A stretch of 64,000 nt of DNA. It comes from Pseudomonas sp. SJZ079. GTDB taxonomy: Bacteria; Pseudomonadota; Gammaproteobacteria; Pseudomonadales; Pseudomonadaceae. Shown one piece after another: positions 12,928-21,994 of this stretch (the stretch's first letter is position 1; each line of letters begins with the position of its first letter). The notes under the pieces are model-generated. The model was given only the letters and a program-made list of their open reading frames with translations. It made no database searches and was not told the DNA's origin. Both the position numbers and the translations under genes were made by a program. Location of the stretch: the NCBI RefSeq assembly GCF_007993865.1, contig NZ_VIUH01000017.1, forward strand, positions 48,900 through 112,899, in the 5' to 3' direction.

Positions 12928-14307
12928 TTAGGTAAGGCAGGCTTGCTGCTGCGGCGGGTGCAGCAGGCGTGCGCTCTTCCATTCGAAGCACAGGGTCAGG
13001 CCGATGGCCGCGCAAGCCAGGCCGCCGGCCAGGCCCCACCAGACGCCGATGGCTCCCCAGCCCAGCGGGAAGGCCAGCAGCCAGGCCAGCGGCGCGCCGA
13101 TCGTCCAGTAGCAGGCGAGGCCGACGTAGAAGGTGGTCTTGGCGTCCTTCAGGCCGCGAATCGCGCCCATGGCGATGGTCTGGATGCCGTCGAACAGCTC
13201 GAACCAGGCGGCAATCGCCAGCAGGCTGACGGCCAGGGCGACTATATCGCGATAGGCCGGGTCGAAACGCTCGAGAAACAGTCCGACCACCCACTCCGGC
13301 AGCAGCCAGAACAGCGTGGCGAAGCCGAGCATGCAGGCGGCGCCCATGCCGATGCCCAGGCGTCCGGCGCGGCGCGCTTCGAGCAGGCGGCCGGCGCCGT
13401 AGTGCTGGCCGATACGGAAGGTCACCGCGTAGGACATGCCTACCGGCACCATAAAGGCCACGTACACCGACTGGATGGCGATCTGGTGCGCGGCCAGTTG
13501 GGTGCTGCCGAGCGCGCCCATGCTCAGCGCGGCGAAGGCGAACAGGCCGGCTTCCACTGCATAGGTGCCGCCAATCGGCAGGCCCAGGCGCAGCAACTCC
13601 TTCAGCTCGGCCCAGGCCGGGTGCAGCAGGCCGCGCTGCAGCGGGTAGGCGGCGTAACTCGGGTGGCGCATCACATGCCAGGCCAGCAGCAGGGCCATGG
13701 CGTTCATCACCAGGGCGGTGACCAGGCCGATGCCGGCCAGGCCTAGCGGCGGCAGGCCGAACCAGCCTTTGATCAGCGCATAGTTGAGAACGAAATTGGC
13801 CAGCGCCCCGCCGATGCTGATGGCCATCACCGGGCCGGGCCGGCCGATCGCGCTGGTGAAACCGCGCAGGGCCATGAAGCTCATGTAGCCGGGCAGGGCA
13901 AACAGCAGGCTGGAGAGAAACGGCATGGCGCGCTCGACGTTCGCCGGGCTCTGGCCAAGGTGCTTCAATGCCGGCTCCAGATTCCACAGGATCAGGCCGG
14001 CGAACAATGCCAGGCCCCAGCCCAGCCATAGGCCGTTCTGGGTCAGGCGGGTAACCCCGGCGCTATCGCTGGCGCCGTGACGAATCGCCACCAGATTGCC
14101 GACCGCGGCGATCACTCCGACGCAGAAGATCGACACGAAGGAATAGCTCGCCGCGCCCAAGCCGCCGCCGGCCAGCGCCTCGGGGCCGAGCAGGCCCATC
14201 ATCACGGTGTCGGTGAAGACCATGAGCACGTGCGCCAGTTGGGCGGCGATCAGCGGGCCGGCCAGGCGCAGGATGGCGTTGAATTCGTCGCGAAGGGTAG
14301 AGGTCAT
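12928..14307 (-). CDS. MATE-family multidrug/toxin efflux transporter
   Basis: A 459-residue inner membrane protein with about 12 predicted helices, the usual MATE length. The N-terminus (LAGPLIAAQLAHVLMVFTDTVMMGLLG) and the internal repeat IAIQSVYVAFMVPVGMSYAVTFRIGQHYG match NorM-type MATE exporters, which use a Na+ or H+ gradient to expel cationic drugs and metabolites. Substrates are unknown. It is divergent from the LysR gene at 14447, which is a candidate regulator. A palindrome TGAGTCTGACTCA lies directly upstream of its start. Confidence 0.9.
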   Translation of the reverse strand: MTSTLRDEFNAILRLAGPLIAAQLAHVLMVFTDTVMMGLLGPEALAGGGLGAASYSFVSIFCVGVIAAVGNLVAIRHGASDSAGVTRLTQNGLWLGWGLALFAGLILWNLEPALKHLGQSPANVERAMPFLSSLLFALPGYMSFMALRGFTSAIGRPGPVMAISIGGALANFVLNYALIKGWFGLPPLGLAGIGLVTALVMNAMALLLAWHVMRHPSYAAYPLQRGLLHPAWAELKELLRLGLPIGGTYAVEAGLFAFAALSMGALGSTQLAAHQIAIQSVYVAFMVPVGMSYAVTFRIGQHYGAGRLLEARRAGRLGIGMGAACMLGFATLFWLLPEWVVGLFLERFDPAYRDIVALAVSLLAIAAWFELFDGIQTIAMGAIRGLKDAKTTFYVGLACYWTIGAPLAWLLAFPLGWGAIGVWWGLAGGLACAAIGLTLCFEWKSARLLHPPQQQACLT

Positions 14308-14309
14308 GA

Positions 14310-14322
14310 TGAGTCTGACTCA
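14310..14322. promoter_or_regulatory. 13-bp palindrome in the MATE/LysR divergent intergenic region
   Basis: TGAGTCTGACTCA is symmetric about its central T/C/T and abuts the MATE start codon, in the 139-bp gap between the exporter and the divergent LysR gene. It is a candidate operator by position only. Confidence 0.3.
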
Positions 14323-14446
14323 GTTACGCAGCATGCTCGATGTTTTTCAACGAGCGGAAAGTAGCGCTATTCTTGGCGGTTCGTAGCATCCGCACAAAGG
14401 GAAAAAAACGATGCCAGACGTGATTAATACTCATGGATAAACCTCA

Positions 14447-15367
14447 ATGAATCGCCAGTTGCCAGCGCTCTATGCCCTGCGCGCCTTCGAAGCCGCGGCC
14501 CGGCACTGCTCGTTCACCCGCGCGGCGGACGAGTTGTCGATCACCCAGAGCGCGGTGAGCCGGCATGTGCGCACCCTGGAGGAACATTTCGCCTGCCGCC
14601 TGTTCGAGCGGCGCGGGCGTAGCCTGCAGCTGACCGAGTCTGCGCGCATGCTGCTGCCCGGCTTGCGCGATGGCTTCGATGCCTTGGCGCGCGCCTGCGG
14701 CAGCTTGCAGGCCGAGGATGCGACGCTGCGGCTGAAGGCGCCTTCGACCCTGACCATGCGTTGGCTATTGGCGCGGCTGTCGCGCTTTCGCCTGCAATAC
14801 AGCGACATCGAGGTGCAACTGACCAGTGCCTGGATGGACGTGGACAAGGTGGATTTTCTACATGAGCCGTTCGACTGCGCGGTGTTGCTTGGCAGCGGCG
14901 ATTTTCCCGAGGACTGGGACAGTGCCGAACTGTTCGGCGAATGGCTGATTCCGGTCTGCGCGCCCGAGGCGACCGCCGCAGGGCCTTGGGATTTACTGCG
15001 GCTGCAGGGCGCCGAACTGCTGCATCCGACTCCGGATAGGCGTGACTGGCGGCAGTGGCTGCAGGCCATGAACCTGCTTGAGCAGGTGCCGATCAAGGGC
15101 GGTCAGGTGTTCGACACCCTGGAGCTGGGCATGATCGCCGCCGCGCGCGGCTACGGCGTGTCGATCGGCGATCTGGTGATGGTCGCCGAGGATGTCGAAC
15201 AGGGTCGCCTCGGCCTGCCCTGGCCGACTGCCGTGCCCAGCGGCAGCAGCTATTACCTGGTCTGGCCCAAGGCGCGCCGTGGCCAGGAGCGCTTTCAACG
15301 GCTGCGCGATTTCCTGCTGGCGGAAGTGGCGGCGATGCGTTTGCCAGCGGTTGCGCGCATCGCTTGA
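14447..15367 (+). CDS. LysR-family transcriptional regulator (GcvA-like)
   Basis: A 306-residue LysR regulator. The N-terminal winged HTH (LPALYALRAFEAAARHCSFTRAADELSITQSAVSRHVRTLEE, shown here only by its landmarks AADEL and AVSRHV, about residues 5-50) resembles GcvA/AmpR-type members. The C-terminal substrate-binding domain spans about 90-295. It is transcribed divergently from the MATE exporter, a typical arrangement for a LysR regulator and its target. The effector is unknown. Confidence 0.9.
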   Translation: MNRQLPALYALRAFEAAARHCSFTRAADELSITQSAVSRHVRTLEEHFACRLFERRGRSLQLTESARMLLPGLRDGFDALARACGSLQAEDATLRLKAPSTLTMRWLLARLSRFRLQYSDIEVQLTSAWMDVDKVDFLHEPFDCAVLLGSGDFPEDWDSAELFGEWLIPVCAPEATAAGPWDLLRLQGAELLHPTPDRRDWRQWLQAMNLLEQVPIKGGQVFDTLELGMIAAARGYGVSIGDLVMVAEDVEQGRLGLPWPTAVPSGSSYYLVWPKARRGQERFQRLRDFLLAEVAAMRLPAVARIA

Positions 15368-15377
15368 GCGCGGTGGC

Positions 15378-16874
15378 TCAGCCGTGCGGGCTGCCGCGGT
15401 ATTGCAGGGCTTCGGCCAGGTGGTGGCGGGCGATCGCCGCGACCTGCTCCAGGTCGGCCAGGGTGCGCGCCACCTTGAGCACCCGGTGCGCCGCGCGCAG
15501 GGACAGGCCGAGGCGTTCGCAGGCATTTTCCAGCCAGCTCTGATCGGCGCTGGTCAGGGCGCAATGCTGGCGCAGGCCGGGCAGGTCGAGAAAGGCATTG
15601 GCCACGCCCTGGCGCTGCAGTTGCCGCTGCCGGGCGCGGGCGACCAGGGTCGCGCTGGTCGCCGTGTCGCTGCCATGCTCGGGGGGCACATGCAGGGCAG
15701 TGGTTTCGCGCGCCACGCTGATGTGCAGGTCGATACGGTCGAGCAGCGGCCCGGAGAGCTTGCCGCGGTAGCGCTGAATCTGCTCGGGGCTGCAGCGGCA
15801 GCGGCCGCTGGGGTCGCCGAGAAAACCGCAGGGGCAGGGGTTCATCGCCGCGACCAGCTGGAAGCGGGCGGGAAAGCGCACCTTGTCGCGGGCCCGGGCG
15901 ATGACGATCTGCCCGCTCTCCAGCGGCTCGCGCAGCACTTCCAGTACCTTACGGTCGAACTCCGGCAGTTCGTCGAGAAATAACACCCCCTGATGGGCCA
16001 GGGTGATTTCGCCGGGCTGTGGACGACTGCCGCCACCGACCAGTGCCGGGCCGGAGGCACTGTGATGCGGGTTTCTGAACGGCCGCTGCGGCCAGGCGTC
16101 CAGCGGCGTGTGGCTGGCGACCGACTGGATGGCGGCGACTTCCAGGGCCTCCTGTTCGTCCAGCGGCGGCAGCAGGCCAGGCAGGCGACTGGCCAGCAGG
16201 GTCTTGCCGGTGCCCGGCGGCCCGGTGAACAGCAGATTGTGCGAGCCCGCCGCCGCGACTAGCAGGGCGCGCTTGGCGGCAGTTTGCCCCTGTACTTCGG
16301 CGAGGTCCGGGTAGGGCAGGCTTTGGCGCAGCAGGCCCTGGGCCTGATAGGGCGCGATGGGCGTCTGGCCGGTGAAATGTGCGGCCAACTCCAGCAAATG
16401 CTCCACGGCGATCACGCACAGCCCGGAGGCCAGGCTGGCTTCCTCGGCGTTGGCCTTCGGCACCACCAGGCTGCGTCCGGCGGCGCGCGCCGCCAGGGCC
16501 GCGGGCAACACACCCTGCACCGGGCGTATGGCGCCGGACAAGGCCAGTTCACCGAGGCACTCGACCTGCTCCAGCGCGGCGGCGGGCAGTTGTCCGCTGG
16601 CGGCGAGAATGCCCAGGGCGATGGCCAGGTCGAAGCGCCCACCGTCCTTCGGCAAATCGGCGGGGGCCAGGTTCAGGGTGATGCGTCGCGGGGGAAAGTC
16701 GAAGGCGCAATTGAGGATGGCGCTGCGCACCCGGTCCTTGCTTTCCTTGACGGCCGTTTCCGGCAAGCCGACCAGTGCCAGCGACGGCAGGCCGTTGGCC
16801 AGATGCGCCTCGACGGTGACCGCCGGCGCTTCGACACCGACTTGGGCGCGACTGTGGACTATGGCCAGGGACAT
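15378..16874 (-). CDS. yifB: YifB/ComM family Mg-chelatase-like AAA+ ATPase
   Basis: A 498-residue hexameric AAA+ helicase-like protein; ComM homologs promote branch migration during natural transformation. The N-terminal domain (residues 1-~170, starting SLAIVHSRAQVGVEAPAVTV) has a Lon-protease-like fold. The ATPase core has Walker A FTGPPGTGKT (about 217-226) and Walker B VLFLDELPEF. A four-cysteine cluster, CPCGFLGDPSGRCRC, follows, then the arginine-rich C-terminal lid. It is 10 bp from the end of the convergent LysR gene and downstream of ubiK. Confidence 0.95.
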   Translation of the reverse strand: MSLAIVHSRAQVGVEAPAVTVEAHLANGLPSLALVGLPETAVKESKDRVRSAILNCAFDFPPRRITLNLAPADLPKDGGRFDLAIALGILAASGQLPAAALEQVECLGELALSGAIRPVQGVLPAALAARAAGRSLVVPKANAEEASLASGLCVIAVEHLLELAAHFTGQTPIAPYQAQGLLRQSLPYPDLAEVQGQTAAKRALLVAAAGSHNLLFTGPPGTGKTLLASRLPGLLPPLDEQEALEVAAIQSVASHTPLDAWPQRPFRNPHHSASGPALVGGGSRPQPGEITLAHQGVLFLDELPEFDRKVLEVLREPLESGQIVIARARDKVRFPARFQLVAAMNPCPCGFLGDPSGRCRCSPEQIQRYRGKLSGPLLDRIDLHISVARETTALHVPPEHGSDTATSATLVARARQRQLQRQGVANAFLDLPGLRQHCALTSADQSWLENACERLGLSLRAAHRVLKVARTLADLEQVAAIARHHLAEALQYRGSPHG

Positions 16875-16908
16875 CGATCACTCCTTGATCGTCTGCCGGC
16901 CGAGTAGG

Positions 16909-17181
16909 CTACTCGGTGGGCGGAGATGGCTCGGTTACGACGCGGGCTTCCAGTTCGGCGACCTTGGCTTCCAGTGCCTCCAGGCGCGCACGGGTGCGGG
17001 CTAGCACGGTCATCTGGCTGTCGAACTCTTCCCGGCTGACCAGGTCGAGTTTGCTGAAGCCGCTCTGCAACAAGGCTTTGAACTGGGCTTCGAATTCGCT
17101 GCGGGGCAACGGCGTACTGCCGTTGAACAGACGGGAGGCGTGGGCGCTGAGGGCATCGAGCAGGGCTTTGGGCGGCAACAT
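16909..17181 (-). CDS. ubiK: Ubiquinone biosynthesis accessory factor UbiK (BMFP/YqiC family)
   Basis: A 90-residue protein of the BMFP family: an amphipathic N-terminus (LPPKALLDALSAHASRLF) and a C-terminal coiled coil (about residues 45-80, ARTRARLEALEAKVAELEARV). UbiK proteins trimerise and assist the aerobic ubiquinone-synthesis complex with UbiJ. Start at ATG 17181; the longer upstream open frame carries no conserved sequence. A 7-bp hairpin CCGAGTA-GGC-TACTCGG overlaps the stop codon. Confidence 0.88.
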   Translation of the reverse strand: MLPPKALLDALSAHASRLFNGSTPLPRSEFEAQFKALLQSGFSKLDLVSREEFDSQMTVLARTRARLEALEAKVAELEARVVTEPSPPTE

Positions 17182-17251
17182 GGCAGGGTTCCAGGGACAG
17201 ACGGGCGGCAGTGTAGCACGCAGCCCAGGCGTGGTTCGGGAGGTCCAGCGC

Positions 17252-17301
17252 TGCACAGTTATTGCGCACTCATGGTGGGGCACCTGCACTATTGTCGTGC
17301 A
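17252..17301 (+). promoter_or_regulatory. Two NtrC-like binding sites upstream of glnK
   Basis: TGCAC-N7-GTGCA at 17285-17301 fits the NtrC enhancer consensus (TGCACYA-N3-TRGTGCA). TGCAC-N6-TGCGCA at 17252-17268 is a weaker copy. Their centres are 33 bp apart, about three helical turns, and lie about 110-140 bp upstream of the predicted sigma-54 start site. Confidence 0.7.
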
Positions 17302-17377
17302 TCGAGCACCGAGCAACCCCAGGTGAAACACGGTGTTTAGCCAGTAACCATCTGAAAAAGAGAGTTTTTTGTGTAAC

Positions 17378-17394
17378 TGGCAAGCTTTCTGCTT
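17378..17394 (+). promoter_or_regulatory. Sigma-54 (-24/-12) promoter for glnK-amtB
   Basis: TGGCAAGCTTTCTGCTT has GG at 17379-17380 and GC at 17391-17392 with exactly 10 nt between. The expected transcription start is near 17403. With the upstream NtrC-like sites this predicts nitrogen-limitation control. Confidence 0.78.
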
Positions 17395-17541
17395 ATTCGT
17401 CCATGCAGCACGCACCGATGCAGTTCCGGTGCATGAGGCGAAGCGCAGATGTGTTTCGCCGGGAACGGTTGGTGGATAAGGGATCGCCCCAGCTCGGGCA
17501 GCCGATGCATTACAAAAGCCAGACACTGCGCTTAGACTTGA

Positions 17542-17931
<390 letters not shown>

Positions 17932-17966
17932 GCCTCCGAACGAACCCACGCCCCAGGAGTTAAACC

Positions 17967-19280
17967 ATGACTCTGCGAAAAATCGCAGGGCTAGGCGCCC
18001 TATTGTCTCTCGTTCCTGGCCTGGCCATGGCCGACGAGGCGAGCCTGAACGGTGGCGACACAGCCTGGATGCTGGTCGCGACCGTGCTTGTGCTGTTTAT
18101 GACGATTCCCGGCCTGGCCTTGTTCTACGCCGGTATGGTGCGTTCGAAGAACGTCCTCTCGGTGTTGATGCAGTGTTTTGCCGTGACCGGACTGGTCAGC
18201 ATTCTCTGGGTGGTTTACGGCTACAGTCTGGCGTTTGACACCACCGGCATGGAGCAGGGGGTGTTCAACTTCAACTCCCTGGTCGGTGGCCTGTCGAAAG
18301 CCTTTCTCAGTGGCCTGACCACCGATAGCCTGGTCGCGGCGATTCCGGAAAGTGTGTTCATCACCTTCCAGATGACCTTCGCCATCATCACCCCCGCCCT
18401 GATCGTCGGTGCCTTCGCCGAACGCATGAAGTTCTCCGCCATGCTGATCTTCATGGCCGTGTGGTTCACCCTGGTCTATGCGCCTATTGCGCACATGGTC
18501 TGGAGCGGCGACGGTGCGCTGCTGTGGGATTGGGGCGTGCTCGACTTCGCCGGTGGCACCGTGGTGCACATCAACGCCGGTATCGCCGGTCTGGTGGCCT
18601 GCCTGGTGCTGGGCAAGCGCAAGGGCTTCCCGACTACCGCCATGCCGCCGCACAACCTCGGCTACACCCTGATCGGCGCGAGCATGCTCTGGGTCGGCTG
18701 GTTCGGCTTCAACGCCGGCTCCGCCGTGGCCGCTAACGGCACCGCGGGCATGGCCATGCTGGTCACCCAGATCGCCACGGCCACCGCCGCGCTGGGCTGG
18801 ATGTTCGCCGAGTGGATCACCCACCGTAAACCGAGCGTGCTGGGCATCGCCTCCGGTGCCGTAGCCGGTCTGGTGGCGATCACCCCGGCCTCGGGTACGG
18901 CGGGTCCGATGGGCGCCCTGGCGATTGGTCTGGCGGCGGGGGTGATCTGTTTCTTCTGCGCCACCAGCCTGAAACGCAAACTGGGGTATGACGACTCGCT
19001 GGACGTGTTCGGTGTGCATGCGGTCGGCGGTATCGTCGGCGCCATTCTTACCGGTGCGTTCGCCGCACCGAGTCTGGGTGGTTTCGGCACCGTCGAGGAC
19101 ATTCCCGCGCAGTTGTGGATACAGATCGAGGGCGTGGCGTTCACCGTGGCTTATACCGCCGTAGTGACCTTTGCGATCCTCAAGGTGATTGACCTGGTAA
19201 TGGGCCTGCGGGTCAGTGAAGAGGAAGAGACAGTCGGTCTCGACCTCGCTCTACACAACGAGCGTGGCTACAACTTGTAA
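17967..19280 (+). CDS. amtB: Ammonium transporter AmtB (first copy)
   Basis: A 437-residue inner membrane channel for ammonium. The N-terminal signal sequence (TLRKIAGLGALLSLVPGLAMA, cleaved near residue 22) precedes 11 helices. The twin pore histidines are in FAGGTVVHINAG and DVFGVHAVGG. The cytoplasmic C-terminal GlnK-contact segment (LRVSEEEETVGLDLALHNERGY) is intact. It lies 35 bp after glnK and so shares its sigma-54 promoter. Confidence 0.95.
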   Translation: MTLRKIAGLGALLSLVPGLAMADEASLNGGDTAWMLVATVLVLFMTIPGLALFYAGMVRSKNVLSVLMQCFAVTGLVSILWVVYGYSLAFDTTGMEQGVFNFNSLVGGLSKAFLSGLTTDSLVAAIPESVFITFQMTFAIITPALIVGAFAERMKFSAMLIFMAVWFTLVYAPIAHMVWSGDGALLWDWGVLDFAGGTVVHINAGIAGLVACLVLGKRKGFPTTAMPPHNLGYTLIGASMLWVGWFGFNAGSAVAANGTAGMAMLVTQIATATAALGWMFAEWITHRKPSVLGIASGAVAGLVAITPASGTAGPMGALAIGLAAGVICFFCATSLKRKLGYDDSLDVFGVHAVGGIVGAILTGAFAAPSLGGFGTVEDIPAQLWIQIEGVAFTVAYTAVVTFAILKVIDLVMGLRVSEEEETVGLDLALHNERGYNL

Positions 19281-19359
19281 GCACACGGAGTGCGCCCGGA
19301 GCCAACCCGGGCGCCTTAACCGAACAGCGCTATAAAAGCGCGACGGCAAGAGGTGAACC

Positions 19360-20610
19360 ATGGACAACACAGCATTGACTGCATTGCAGTACGGCTTCGA
19401 TACCTTCTATTTCTTGATTTGCGGCGCCTTGGTGATGTGGATGGCGGCGGGTTTTGCCATGCTCGAAGCGGGCTTGGTACGCTCCAAGAACACCACCGAA
19501 ATCCTCACCAAGAACATCACCCTGTATGCGGTGGCCAGCATCATGTACCTGGTGATCGGCTACCACATCATGTACTCCAGCCCGGAAGGCGGCATCCTGC
19601 CGAGCCTGGGTTTCCTCCTCGGTGACGAGAACAGCGTCGAGTCGGCGCTTGCCGGCGGCGACGACGCGCCGTACTACTCGGTCCGTTCCGACTTCTTCTT
19701 CCAGGTGGTGTTCGCCGCGACCTGCATGTCGATCGTTTCCGGCGCGGTGGCCGAGCGCATGAAGCTGTGGGCGTTCCTCGCCTTCGCCGTGGTCATGACC
19801 GGTTTCATCTACCCGGTGCAGGGTTTCTGGAAATGGGGTTCGGGCTTCCTCAACGAAGCGGGCTTCCTCGATTTCGCCGGTTCCGGTGTGGTGCACATGG
19901 CCGGGGCGACTGCCGCGCTGGCGGGCGTCCTGTTGCTCGGGGCACGTAAGGGCAAGTACGGCGCCAACGGTCAGGTCAATGCCATTCCTGGCGCCAACCT
20001 GCCGATGGCAACCCTCGGTGCCTTCATCCTGTGGATGGGCTGGTTCGGCTTCAACGGTGGCTCGCAGCTGAAGATGAGCACCATCGAGGACGCCAACGCC
20101 GTCGCCCAGGTGTTCGTCAACACCAACATGGCCGCCGCCGGTGGCCTGGTAGCGGCGTTGATCGTCGCGCGCATCCTGTTCGGCAAAGCCGACTTGACCA
20201 TGGCGTTGAACGGCGCCCTGGCGGGTCTGGTGGCCATCACCGCCGAGCCGCTGACGCCGGGCGCCCTGCAAGCGACCCTGATCGGTGGTGTCGGTGGCGT
20301 ACTGGTGGTGTTCTCCATCCTGGCCATGGACAAGCTGAAGATCGACGACCCGGTGGGTGCCATCTCGGTACACGGAGTGGTCGGTATCTGGGGCCTGCTG
20401 GCGGTCTGCCTGACCAACAGCGATGCCAGCCTGAGCGCGCAGTTGCTGGGTATCGGCGTGATTTTCGCCTGGGTGTTCGTCGCCAGCTTGATCGTCTGGT
20501 CGATCCTCAAGGCGGTGATTGGCTTGCGGGTCACTGAGGAAGAGGAATACGAGGGCGTGGACCTGGTCGAGTGCGGTATGGAAGCCTATCCGGAGTTCAC
20601 CAAGTCCTGA
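19360..20610 (+). CDS. Ammonium transporter (second, divergent copy)
   Basis: A 416-residue Amt/MEP/Rh family protein. It begins directly with MDNTALTALQYGFDTFYFL, without the cleavable signal of the first copy, so its N-terminal topology may differ. Pore histidines are retained in FAGSGVVHMAGA and AISVHGVVGIWG, and the C-terminal tail (LRVTEEEEYEGVDLVECG) keeps the GlnK-interaction character. It follows amtB after 79 bp and is probably co-transcribed. The sequence is clearly different from the first copy, which suggests an old duplication or separate origin. Confidence 0.93.
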   Translation: MDNTALTALQYGFDTFYFLICGALVMWMAAGFAMLEAGLVRSKNTTEILTKNITLYAVASIMYLVIGYHIMYSSPEGGILPSLGFLLGDENSVESALAGGDDAPYYSVRSDFFFQVVFAATCMSIVSGAVAERMKLWAFLAFAVVMTGFIYPVQGFWKWGSGFLNEAGFLDFAGSGVVHMAGATAALAGVLLLGARKGKYGANGQVNAIPGANLPMATLGAFILWMGWFGFNGGSQLKMSTIEDANAVAQVFVNTNMAAAGGLVAALIVARILFGKADLTMALNGALAGLVAITAEPLTPGALQATLIGGVGGVLVVFSILAMDKLKIDDPVGAISVHGVVGIWGLLAVCLTNSDASLSAQLLGIGVIFAWVFVASLIVWSILKAVIGLRVTEEEEYEGVDLVECGMEAYPEFTKS

Positions 20611-20627
20611 TTGACCGTAGTAATGAC

Positions 20628-20657
20628 GAGGGCGCCTAAGGGCGCCCTTTGTTTTTT
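20628..20657 (+). terminator. Rho-independent terminator after the glnK-amt-amt cluster
   Basis: GGGCGCC-TAAG-GGCGCCC (20630-20647) followed by TTTGTTTTTT. Confidence 0.88.
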
Positions 20658-20711
20658 CTGGCGGCGCGCTAGAATGCCCGGCGATGGGTATTGTTCGTTC
20701 GCCGAAGGGTG

Positions 20712-20794
20712 CTCGCCAGAGCCTGCGCGCGACGCGGCTGGCGACTTTGCCAGGCAAAGCCATTGAAATTTTTTCCGGTGGGGTGCTAAGCACC
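20712..20794. repeat. Cluster of palindromes upstream of sutA
   Basis: CTTTGCC-A-GGCAAAG (20745-20759) and GGTGC-TAA-GCACC (20782-20794) are perfect hairpins. An imperfect pair TCGCCAG...CTGGCGA flanks 20712-20744. The gap between the second amt gene and sutA is 234 bp and otherwise holds only a possible -10 (TATAAC near 20808). Confidence 0.6.
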
Positions 20795-20844
20795 GCGCAG
20801 CTGGGCTATAACTAACCTGCTTTTCGCAAGTCATGAGGTTGAAC

Positions 20845-21180
20845 ATGAGCGACGACGAACTGGAACACGACGAGTTGGAAGGGGCTGACGAGGACGACGG
20901 CGAGGAGCTGGCGGCAGCCGATAGCGGTGATGTCGACAGCGACGATGAAGATGATGGCGAGGTCGTTGCTGGCGGCAAGAGCAAAGGCAAAGGCAAAACC
21001 AAGGCGGTCACGGTCGAAGAGTTGCCGAGCATCGAAGCCAAACAGAAAGAGCGCGATGCGCTGGCCAGCGCCATGGAAGAGTTTCTCGCGCGCGGCGGCA
21101 AGGTGCAGGAGGTCGAGCCCAACGTGGTCTCCGACCCACCGAAGAAGCCGGACAGCAAATACGGCAGCCGTCCCATCTGA
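20845..21180 (+). CDS. sutA: Transcriptional regulator SutA
   Basis: A 111-residue, intrinsically disordered, acidic protein that binds RNA polymerase and shifts expression in slow growth (known for P. aeruginosa SutA). The first ~45 residues are almost all Asp/Glu/Gly. A short lysine-rich linker follows, then the conserved helical segment PSIEAKQKERDALASAMEEF and the tail DPPKKPDSKYGSRPI. Start ATG 20845 has GAGG 6 nt upstream; an ATG at 20833 lacks a site. Confidence 0.9.
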   Translation: MSDDELEHDELEGADEDDGEELAAADSGDVDSDDEDDGEVVAGGKSKGKGKTKAVTVEELPSIEAKQKERDALASAMEEFLARGGKVQEVEPNVVSDPPKKPDSKYGSRPI

Positions 21181-21201
21181 GGGGTGCATGGCCACAATCG
21201 A

Positions 21202-21224
21202 GCCCGTCATCGACGGGCTTTTTT
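21202..21224 (+). terminator. Rho-independent terminator of sutA
   Basis: GCCCGTC-ATC-GACGGGC (21202-21218) followed by six T. Confidence 0.85.
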
Positions 21225-21298
21225 GTCGGTGCTGATCACTGCATGCGGTGGCGTCGGGCTGGACCAGGCGCGCTGCGCCGCTTGCTCTCGGCGACGGT

Positions 21299-21994
21299 TC
21301 AGGTCCAGCGCAGCAGCAGTTCTGGCAATTCGGCCAGGTTACCGATCTCGGCGTCCGCCTTGCCTTCACCTTCCCAGGCTTTGCCCAGCGGGTTGAACCA
21401 GATCGCTCGCAGGCCGGCGGCCTGGGCGCCGGCGATATCATCGCTGGGGTGGTCGCCGATGTGCACGGCATGCTCGGCCGCGATGCCGGCACGCTTGAGG
21501 GCTTCGAGGAAGGGTTTCGGGTCCGGCTTGCCGACCCCCAGCTCCTCCGCGCAGAGGGCGAACTGGAAGTAATCGGCCAGGCCCAGGCGGCGCACGTCGG
21601 CGTTGCCGTTGGTGATGACCCCGAGCTGATAGCGGTTGGCCAAGGTCTCCAGGGTCGGGTGTACCTCGGCGAACAGTTCGACCTGATGGCGCGCGGCGAG
21701 GAATACCTGGAAGCCGCCCTCGGCCAGGAGGGCGGCCTCATCCTGCGGATAGCCGGCATCGCTCAGGGCATGCAGGAGGATGCGTCGACGCAACTCGCTC
21801 AAGCGGTGTTTGAGCATCGGCTCGGCCTGTAACAGGTTGGCGCGAATCGACCATAGATGCTCAACCGGTACGGCGCCCAGGCGTGGGGCGTGCAGGGTCA
21901 GCCAATTGCGCAGCGCCGCTTCGGCATCCTGCATGACCGGCGAAACATCCCACAGGGTGTCGTCGAGGTCGAAGGTGATCAACTGAACGCTCAT
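21299..21994 (-). CDS. HAD-IA family hydrolase (YigB-like phosphatase)
   Basis: A 231-residue haloacid-dehalogenase phosphatase. Motif I is FDLDDTLWD (nucleophile Asp about residue 9), motif II is VITNGN, and motifs III/IV are GKPDPKPF and [13 protein letters not shown]. YigB-type enzymes dephosphorylate the flavin precursor 5-amino-6-(5-phosphoribitylamino)uracil among other sugar phosphates; the substrate here is inferred from family. Its ATG overlaps the xerC stop by 4 bp, so the two are translationally coupled. Confidence 0.9.
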   Translation of the reverse strand: MSVQLITFDLDDTLWDVSPVMQDAEAALRNWLTLHAPRLGAVPVEHLWSIRANLLQAEPMLKHRLSELRRRILLHALSDAGYPQDEAALLAEGGFQVFLAARHQVELFAEVHPTLETLANRYQLGVITNGNADVRRLGLADYFQFALCAEELGVGKPDPKPFLEALKRAGIAAEHAVHIGDHPSDDIAGAQAAGLRAIWFNPLGKAWEGEGKADAEIGNLAELPELLLRWT

